The notes under the pieces: generated by a model | What the model was told of the DNA's origin: nothing | The model's input: only the letters and a program-made list of their open reading frames with translations | The model's database searches: none | In this document: piece after piece, positions 1-4,736 of the stretch | Numbering within the stretch: the first letter of the stretch is position 1 | How the letters are laid out: each line of letters starts with the position of its first letter | Translations under genes and position numbers: made by a program | DNA from: Candidatus Woesearchaeota archaeon | Lineage (GTDB): Archaea > Nanobdellota > Nanobdellia > Woesearchaeales > UBA11576 | Direction of reading: 5' to 3' | DNA: 6,711 nt | Assembly (NCBI GenBank): GCA_027083015.1 | Contig: JALWQS010000058.1 | Location: 1-6,711 of the forward strand

Positions 1-35
1 TGCTGATAAAACATAAAACATTTTTAAAGACGAAA

Positions 36-44
36 TTTTAAATA
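36..44 (+). promoter_or_regulatory. TATA box of the lipoprotein gene
   Basis: TTTTAAATA matches the archaeal TATA-box pattern and is followed by AAG. It lies about 50 bases before the ATG at 90, so a start about 25 bases downstream would give a leader of roughly 20-25 bases that carries the ribosome binding site. A second A/T-rich candidate, TTTTTAAAG at 21-29, could be used instead. No transcript data; pattern only. Confidence 0.5.
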
Positions 45-78
45 AGTCTAGGACATTACTAGGAACAATAACTATTTC

Positions 79-83
79 GAGGG
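79..83 (+). promoter_or_regulatory. Ribosome binding site of the lipoprotein gene
   Basis: GAGGG stands six bases before the ATG at 90. It is complementary to the pyrimidine-rich 3' end of 16S rRNA and fixes that ATG as the start. Confidence 0.6.
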
Positions 84-89
84 ATTAAC

Positions 90-1508
90 ATGAGCCTTTT
101 TTCAAAGATTATCGGATCAAGATTTGTCAGAAATACAGCATTGCCTTTATTGCTTGCTGCAGGAGTTACTGCAGGATATGCCAGTTGCAAAGACAATAAC
201 AACCACTATGTTCCTAATGAGGTCCACCTGGTAGGTTCTGTCCAAAAAGGCCCTTTTATCCAGGGATCTGACATAAAGATTGAATTAAGGAATGATGATG
301 GAAACTCTACTGGTTCTGTCTACACATCCACCACTAGCGATAATCTGGGAAATTTTGATATGACTATGGCTTCTTTGCCTCCTGATTATACAGGCAATGT
401 TTCCATTTCAGGAACAGGGTATTATTATAAAGAGGTCGCGGGTAAATTATCAGATGCTCAGCAGACCCTCATGGCATTGTACCGCATAGACGGCCCTAAC
501 CCTCAGGCACATCTTAACCTGATCACCCATCTTGCTTACAAAAGGGCTTTATACCTTTTCCAGAACGGCACTAACATCAATGATGCTATCTCTCAGTCTG
601 AGACTGAATTACGTGAAGGTCTTGACATAGTATACCCTCAGGACGCCACTCCTATCAATGGAACCTCAATGGATATCTTCGGCGGAGATACAGCAGCTAA
701 TGAATACCTCTTAGCAGTCAGTTGTATCTTTGAGAACGCTGTTGGTAGTTCTGATTCTGGATTGCAGGACCTATTGAATGGTGTACAGACAGATCTTGAG
801 ACTGATGGCACCATAGATTCCACTCCGATACGTGAAGCACTCTATAAGGGCGAGACAACTCTTGATCCTGCTGTCTGTATGGACAACCTTGAAGCAAGGA
901 TGCAGGAACTGTTTGTTTCAGGCACTGTCCCTGACATAACGCACGTTATTGACACCGATAAGGACGGAGTCCCTAATGCTGATGACTTAGACGACGATGG
1001 TGACGGGGTCCCTGACGCTAGCGACCTTGCTCCTTTAGATCCTGCTGTAAGCACTGGTGAATGGTGCGATATGGACAACAATATTTGTTGGGAGCAGACT
1101 GCTCAGGACACATTGATGAATGAAACGGATGCCGAAGTCTATTGCAGTTCTTTAGAACTTGCAGGTCATGATAACTTTAGAGTACCAACAATTTCTGAGC
1201 TTAGAACATTAGTTACAGGCTGTCCTGATACCATGCCAGACGGTGCTTGTCAGATAGGCGAAGACTCGACGATTAGTGATTGGAACCAACAGGTTTGTGA
1301 ACTGAGTTGCGATGATAATCAAGGTCCTGGTGAAGATGGTTGTTATTTAGACAATCCTGCTCTTAAGGGACCTTGCGGCGAGTATTCTTCATCAACAAGC
1401 CCTAATGGGGGAGACATTTGGATCCTTGATTTTAGTAGTGCTGATATTGGAACCAGAGGTCGCTCCAATGAACAAAAGCAGTATATTAGATGCGTTAGAG
1501 ACAATTAA
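90..1508 (+). CDS. Secreted lipoprotein-like protein with TSP3 repeats and a DUF1566/Lcl-like C-terminal domain
   Basis: A 472-residue exported protein of unknown exact role, probably held at the outer face of the membrane. Residues 1-33 look like a lipoprotein signal: basic residues (K6, R11, R15), a hydrophobic stretch at about 17-31, then A31-S32-C33. The residue at -3 is Tyr, which is poor for a classical lipobox. Residues 45-110 begin with a VQKGPFIQGS-type motif and look like a small beta-rich domain I associate with exported proteins of Myxococcota and Bacteroidota. Residues 110-285 are mostly helical with no recognised domain. Residues 288-318 hold Asp-rich thrombospondin type-3-like calcium repeats (DTDKDGVPNADD, DDDGDGVPDASD). 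Residues 323-472 fit DUF1566/Lcl: a Trp/Cys-rich start, YCSSLELAG, then FRVPTISELRTL (normally WRLPT..EL), and a closing IRCVRD. Ten of the 13 Cys lie after residue 325, suggesting disulphides outside the cell. It converges on the fibre gene. Domain calls are from motif reading; ligand and function are unknown. Confidence 0.85.
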   Translation: MSLFSKIIGSRFVRNTALPLLLAAGVTAGYASCKDNNNHYVPNEVHLVGSVQKGPFIQGSDIKIELRNDDGNSTGSVYTSTTSDNLGNFDMTMASLPPDYTGNVSISGTGYYYKEVAGKLSDAQQTLMALYRIDGPNPQAHLNLITHLAYKRALYLFQNGTNINDAISQSETELREGLDIVYPQDATPINGTSMDIFGGDTAANEYLLAVSCIFENAVGSSDSGLQDLLNGVQTDLETDGTIDSTPIREALYKGETTLDPAVCMDNLEARMQELFVSGTVPDITHVIDTDKDGVPNADDLDDDGDGVPDASDLAPLDPAVSTGEWCDMDNNICWEQTAQDTLMNETDAEVYCSSLELAGHDNFRVPTISELRTLVTGCPDTMPDGACQIGEDSTISDWNQQVCELSCDDNQGPGEDGCYLDNPALKGPCGEYSSSTSPNGGDIWILDFSSADIGTRGRSNEQKQYIRCVRDN

Positions 1509-1556
1509 AAGATAGAAAAAATATTTTCTTTCTTTAATTAACCCACTTCAAAAATA
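1509..1556. terminator. Bidirectional T-tract terminator between convergent genes
   Basis: The 48 bases between the two stop codons are almost all A/T. GAAAAAATATTTTC at 1515-1528 is a near-palindrome. It is followed by a plus-strand tract TTTTCTTTCTTT, which can end the lipoprotein transcript. On the opposite strand, runs of five and six T (plus-strand A runs near 1550-1554 and 1516-1521) follow the fibre gene. Archaeal termination often relies on such tracts without a strong hairpin. Confidence 0.5.
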
Positions 1557-3722
1557 TTAACCACTCGTATAAACCACAGCTATAAGATACGCTTTGTATT
1601 CTTTCCCACCATAGCTTATTGTTCTATTTACCTTATTCCAATCAACTGCTTCTGTCGCTTTTCCTAAAGTATAGGAGTGCAAAACATCATCATCCTGTTT
1701 CATTCCATAGCCGGGGATTATGGAAGAAGTTATATAATCCCCTGCTTCTATATCACCATTTATATTGGTGACCCATGCTCTTCCATCACCCAAAGCATTA
1801 ACGATACCAAATTGTTCTCCTTCAGAAGCATTATACCAATAATCTTTAGGCAAGTTTCGCTTGCTCACAAAAACTCCAAAGATCTTCTTATCATTAATCC
1901 TATTTGAAAGAGTAACTGTCGGTAAAGTGGAAGATAAAGAAATAGTGCCATAATTATCATACCTTATTTGTGTCTCTCCTGTGACCGAGACTAACATACC
2001 TGACTGGATGGTTTTAGCGACAGCAATATCTAATTTAACATCATGCCCTCCAGTAAAAGGTCCATAATCCACACCAGTTCCGCCTGCGTAAAAATCATAA
2101 CTCGTACCAGAACCATAAACACCATAACTGCCCGTTCCTGTAGCTTGACCATAAACACCTCTAGCAGTAGTACCTGTAGCATAACCATAAACACCATAAC
2201 CATAACTCCTGGTCGTTCTTCCATATACTCCTTGATAACCATTCTGGCCTGCAAGTATTGCTTCATAGATACCATTCGCGTCGCTTTTGTAGAAACGAGC
2301 TTTTCCATTAGCATCAAAACTTGTCGTCCCTACTGCTACATTTCCATCAACTATCAGGTTGTCTGTTCCTGGATCTGAACTTCCACCTACATGTATTCCT
2401 CCATCAGCTTCGAGATAATCTGTAACATAAGCTGCTCCATTAAAATATCCTGCCCAAGTACCTCCATAACCATAAACACCATAAGTAGTTCCAGAACCAT
2501 AAACACCAGTAGTTCCAGAACCAAAAAGACCATAATCACCATAACCTACATAACCATAACCAGTATTATCAATGTCCTTACCATAAAGACCTGCGGTATT
2601 TCCATAACCTTTTACACCATAATCTCCAGAGCCTAAATAACCATAACCACTATTATCACTGTCCTGTCCAAAGACTCCTGATGTTGAACCACTGCCCTGA
2701 ACACCTGTAGTTCCTGTACCATAAACTCCTATATCATCAGCAGAACCATACACTCCATAACTAGTCTTGGATGAACTACTTGCATAACCATAAACTCCAT
2801 AATTATAATTCTGTGAAGATTTTGATTCAAAGTACCCTCCGTAACCATTGATTGCTGATGCTGAATTAGCCGAAGCTTTTACACCATATTCGTTGCCGCT
2901 GTTATTAGTGGCTAAAGCTGCCCAGACGTAACTTGAGTTTTCTGACCATAAGCCTATGACTCCTGTCAACCCATAACCATAAAGGCCGTAAGTAGTTCCA
3001 TTACCATAAATGCCCGTTGTAGTTCCTGAACCGTTAACACCAGTAATTCCAGAACCATAAACACCATAAGAAGTACCAGAACCATAAACACCATAAGTTC
3101 CCGAAGCATAAACACCATGAGTACCCCCAGTTGCATAAACTCCTGAAGTATCTCCGGAAGCTTCAACTCCGTGTTTTAAACCGTGAGCATAAACACCAGC
3201 ACAACTGGCTGATGTACAGTTTGCATATAATCCATAAGTTGTTCCTTTACCAAAGACTCCATAGTCTCCCGCACTTAAAAAGTACCCTCCATAACCTGCA
3301 ACTGAATAACCTTTCACTCCATAGGTCGAACCATCTCCATAGACGCCATACCCGTTTCCTCCGAGATAACCCGCATCTGTTGTTCCAACATTAGACTTTC
3401 CAATGACTCCGATTACAGAACTTCCGTCTCCAAGACCGAAGATGGCTGCTGGATAAGCTGCTTGTGCTACTGTTGAAGAATTAACTATCAGTCTTCCTTG
3501 TTGGATGTCTAAAGAAGCTGCTGGATCTGTAGTTCCGACTCCCACATTTGAAACATTTGTTACATTCAGGCCGTTCATATCCAGACTTATATCTATTGGT
3601 GTGACTTCGCTTAGTGGGTGTGAGACATCTGCTGCTTCAACAATAGATATGCTTAGAACTATAACTGCCAATGCTATTAGTACAAAAGTCCCCCTTTTTA
3701 TCTTCATGTTTATCTTCTGCAC
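1557..3722 (-). CDS. Secreted Gly/Tyr-rich repetitive fibre-like protein with a virus-type C-terminal domain
   Basis: A long exported surface protein, probably an adhesin or fibre. The longest reading opens with GTG at 3722 (721 residues). An ATG at 3707 (residue 6) is the better start (716 residues) because GAGGTG lies 12 bases before it and MKIKR begins a normal signal peptide, with a hydrophobic core at about 12-28 and likely cleavage after VEA (residue 30). Residues 48-80 form a head module with GVGTTDPAASLDI, a pattern common in tail-fibre-like proteins. Residues 105-425 are a long array of short repeats around YGVYGSGTT. Residues 436-480 carry a second head module (NVAVGTTSFDANG). Residues 496-545 are a second, shorter repeat array. 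Residues 552-721 are non-repetitive, with YGPFTGGHDV, then NALGDGRAWVTNINGDI, GDYIT and IPGYGMKQDDD. I recognise this pattern from phage and giant-virus fibre proteins. Several N-x-S/T sequons could be glycosylated. Trimeric beta-rich structure is inferred; the target is unknown. Confidence 0.85.
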   Translation of the reverse strand: MQKINMKIKRGTFVLIALAVIVLSISIVEAADVSHPLSEVTPIDISLDMNGLNVTNVSNVGVGTTDPAASLDIQQGRLIVNSSTVAQAAYPAAIFGLGDGSSVIGVIGKSNVGTTDAGYLGGNGYGVYGDGSTYGVKGYSVAGYGGYFLSAGDYGVFGKGTTYGLYANCTSASCAGVYAHGLKHGVEASGDTSGVYATGGTHGVYASGTYGVYGSGTSYGVYGSGITGVNGSGTTTGIYGNGTTYGLYGYGLTGVIGLWSENSSYVWAALATNNSGNEYGVKASANSASAINGYGGYFESKSSQNYNYGVYGYASSSSKTSYGVYGSADDIGVYGTGTTGVQGSGSTSGVFGQDSDNSGYGYLGSGDYGVKGYGNTAGLYGKDIDNTGYGYVGYGDYGLFGSGTTGVYGSGTTYGVYGYGGTWAGYFNGAAYVTDYLEADGGIHVGGSSDPGTDNLIVDGNVAVGTTSFDANGKARFYKSDANGIYEAILAGQNGYQGVYGRTTRSYGYGVYGYATGTTARGVYGQATGTGSYGVYGSGTSYDFYAGGTGVDYGPFTGGHDVKLDIAVAKTIQSGMLVSVTGETQIRYDNYGTISLSSTLPTVTLSNRINDKKIFGVFVSKRNLPKDYWYNASEGEQFGIVNALGDGRAWVTNINGDIEAGDYITSSIIPGYGMKQDDDVLHSYTLGKATEAVDWNKVNRTISYGGKEYKAYLIAVVYTSG
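2088..2237 (-). repeat. Second GVYG repeat array in the fibre gene
   Basis: Codes for residues 496-545 of the fibre protein: five further GVYG units (GVYGR, YGVYGYA, GVYGQA, YGVYGSG and a last variant YDFYAGG). It is separated from the main array by the second head module. Each unit corresponds to about 27-36 bases. Confidence 0.7.
2450..3365 (-). repeat. Main array of degenerate GVYG-type coding repeats
   Basis: Codes for residues 120-425 of the fibre protein. The core unit is Y-G-V-Y-G-S-G-T-T, repeated with spacers and substitutions (GVKG, GLYG, GVFG, GIYG, GVYA). In DNA the plus strand repeatedly shows AGAACCATAAACACCATAA-like stretches; two near-identical units abut at about 3049-3100. 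It is interrupted near residues 255-305 by more complex sequence. This is a protein-coding repeat, not a CRISPR array: units differ in length and sequence and keep the reading frame. Confidence 0.8.
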
Positions 3723-3725
3723 CTC
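3720..3725 (-). promoter_or_regulatory. Ribosome binding site that bears on the fibre gene start
   Basis: Read on the minus strand this is GAGGTG. It lies 12 bases before the ATG at 3707 and itself contains the GTG that opens the longer reading at 3722. A ribosome binding site overlapping its own start codon is unlikely, which favours the ATG, although 12 bases is a long spacer. Confidence 0.5.
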
Positions 3726-3747
3726 TTTGATAGATACAGAACTCTTT

Positions 3748-3755
3748 TATTTAAA
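3748..3755 (-). promoter_or_regulatory. TATA box of the fibre gene
   Basis: On the minus strand the stretch reads TTTTTAAATAAAAG, with TTTAAATA at 3755-3748, a very good archaeal TATA box. A start 25-27 bases downstream would fall near 3726, leaving almost no leader before the GTG and about 19 bases before the ATG at 3707. Confidence 0.6.
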
Positions 3756-3803
3756 AACTTTACGCACTATTCTCTTGTTTTCTTCAGCCGGTTTTACACA
3801 ACA

Positions 3804-3813
3804 TTTTTAAGTT
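3804..3813 (+). promoter_or_regulatory. TATA box of the tRNA-Gly / EEP transcript
   Basis: TTTTTAAGTT is centred about 37 bases before the first base of the mature tRNA, a normal distance for an archaeal tRNA promoter with a short 5' leader to be removed by RNase P. It stands back to back with the fibre-gene promoter in the 123-base divergent region. No other promoter-like element is seen before the EEP gene. Confidence 0.5.
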
Positions 3814-3845
3814 AATACTATCGCATTATCTTCCATGATCATTAT

Positions 3846-3916
3846 ACGGCAGTGATCTAGTGGTAAGATACTGCCCTCCCAAGGCAGTTGCCCGGGTTCA
3901 AATCCCGGCTGCCGTA
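3846..3916 (+). tRNA. tRNA-Gly, anticodon CCC
   Basis: The cloverleaf is complete and has no intron. Acceptor stem ACGGCAG (3846-3852) pairs with CTGCCGT (3909-3915), with A3916 as discriminator base. The D arm is ATCT/AGAT (3855-3858 with 3866-3869) and keeps the G18-G19 pair. Anticodon stem CTGCC/GGCAG (3871-3875 with 3883-3887) closes loop CTCCCAA, with anticodon CCC at 3878-3880. T stem CCGGG/CCCGG (3892-3896 with 3904-3908) encloses TTCAAAT. U8, A14, the G15-C48 pair and A21 are as expected. It reads GGG codons. The CCA end is not encoded and must be added afterwards. Odd points are the A1-U72 and A10-U25 pairs, where G-C is usual. The EEP gene starts 17 bases downstream. Confidence 0.95.
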
Positions 3917-3923
3917 TCTAAAA

Positions 3924-3928
3924 GAGGT
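3924..3928 (+). promoter_or_regulatory. Ribosome binding site of the EEP gene
   Basis: GAGGT lies five bases before the ATG at 3934 and only seven bases after the last base of the tRNA. It supports ATG 3934 rather than the TTG at 3931 as the start. Confidence 0.6.
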
Positions 3929-3933
3929 CTTTG

Positions 3934-4706
3934 ATGGTTAAGCTGATCGTCTACAACATTGAATATTGTATTGGTATGAAAGGTCGTTGGTTTGAGTATC
4001 TTCAGTTCTGGAATTATTTTAGACTAAACGTAATCTTGATGATAAGCTTATCGCTTTTCTTAGGAAGAAAGATCCGGATATTCTTACTTTGGTTGAGGTT
4101 GATGCAGGGTCATTAAGGAATAAACACATTGATGAGGTTAAGAGGATAAAAAAGCGTCTTAAGATGCGTTCTTGGGGAGAGCATCCTCAATACTCATTTT
4201 TTGATTTTAGCCAGTTATTGCGCAGGACTCCTTTCTTGCGTTACCAGTCTAATGCTTTGATATCTAAGTTTCCTCTAAAGGATATCAAGCACCATTATTT
4301 CTCTAAGGGTTTCAAGGATGTCTTGATAGAAGCCAGCATCTATTGTCCGGAAAAGGTCACTCTCTTGCTTGCTCATCTTCCTCTTAAGCAGGAAGCTCGT
4401 GATGCTCAGCTGAAAGAGATTATCAACATTGTGAAGAATATCCATAATCCGATAATCCTTATGGGTGACTTCAATACCTTTCGTGGCCTTGAAGAGCTTT
4501 CTGAACTTATGGCCTCCACTTCTCTCAAGGACTCTGTTCCTCTGGATGAGGAGGACAAGATCTATACCTATCCTGTCTGGCATCCTAACAGAAGGCTTGA
4601 TTATATCTTAGTCTCTAAGGATATCAAGGTGAAGAAGTTCAGGGTCCTTAAGGCTGAGTTCTCTGATCATCTCCCTTTGCTCGTGGATTTTAAGGTAAGA
4701 AAATAG
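3934..4706 (+). pseudogene. Endonuclease/exonuclease/phosphatase (EEP) superfamily protein, split by a frameshift
   Basis: EEP proteins are Mg-dependent phosphodiesterases acting on nucleic acids or phosphorylated small molecules; the substrate here cannot be told. The N-terminal part is read from ATG 3934 and contains the Asn motif VYNIEY (N8). At about 4020-4034 the frame moves to the -1 frame, which runs to the stop at 4704-4706. Restoring one base gives about 257 residues, a normal length. Every family motif is then in place: LVEVD (metal-binding Glu, about residue 55), AHL (His about 148), MGDFNTF (Asp 179, Asn 181), RLDY (Asp 223) and the closing FSDHLP (Asp 245, His 246). The join falls in a linker before the helix NLDDKLIAFLRKKDPD, so no motif is damaged. 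A single indel with everything else conserved fits either recent inactivation or a sequencing/assembly error. If not corrected, only residues 1-29 plus a short out-of-frame tail (stop at 4116) would be made, or a piece from TTG 4089 lacking the Asn motif. It probably shares the tRNA-Gly transcript. Family call is firm; function is not. Confidence 0.8.
4018..4034 (+). other. Frameshift site in the EEP gene
   Basis: The upstream frame reads TTT AGA CTA AAC GTA; the downstream frame reads TAG ACT AAA CGT AAT CTT GAT. The downstream frame has a stop at 4020-4022, so the break must lie close to or after it. Adding one A after TTTT would give TTT AAG ACT AAA CGT AAT, that is F-K-T-K-R-N, joining the two parts smoothly. 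A lost base in the TTTTA run is the simplest explanation. Confidence 0.75.
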
Positions 4707-4710
4707 GCTG

Positions 4711-4724
4711 AAAAAAGATTTTTT
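4711..4724. terminator. Bidirectional A6/T6 terminator between convergent genes
   Basis: The 30-base gap between the EEP stop and the nucleotidyltransferase stop holds A6 (4711-4716), GA, then T6 (4719-4724). The T6 lies on the plus strand just past the EEP gene. The A6 reads as T6 on the minus strand past the nucleotidyltransferase gene. It serves both directions as U tracts; any hairpin would be weak. Confidence 0.5.
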
Positions 4725-4736
4725 AACTGCTAGGTT

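Noticed and set aside
2450..3365. Regularly repeated DNA that might suggest a CRISPR array
   Set aside because: Units are unequal, degenerate, without unique spacers, and keep an open reading frame coding GVYG repeats.
2043..3394. Several open frames on the opposite strand and in other frames of the fibre repeat region
   Set aside because: They are low-complexity products (Ile/Thr/Ser/Asn-rich or His/Leu-rich) created by the repeat, with no ribosome binding sites or recognisable domains.
3837..3857. GATCA...TGATC inverted repeat overlapping the tRNA 5' part
   Set aside because: Five-base arms; the 3' arm is part of the tRNA itself and the pairing competes poorly with the cloverleaf.
1557..3916. 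Link between the glycine-rich protein and the adjacent glycine tRNA
   Set aside because: The repeat codons I read are GGT, GGA and GGC, whereas anticodon CCC serves GGG; adjacency is probably chance.
3846..3916. tRNA as an integration site for a mobile element
   Set aside because: No integrase gene and no second copy of the tRNA 3' end is found in the window.
4018..4034. Programmed -1 ribosomal frameshift in the EEP gene
   Set aside because: No X-XXY-YYZ slippery heptamer is present in the required frame and no clear downstream structure; a lost base explains the break more simply.
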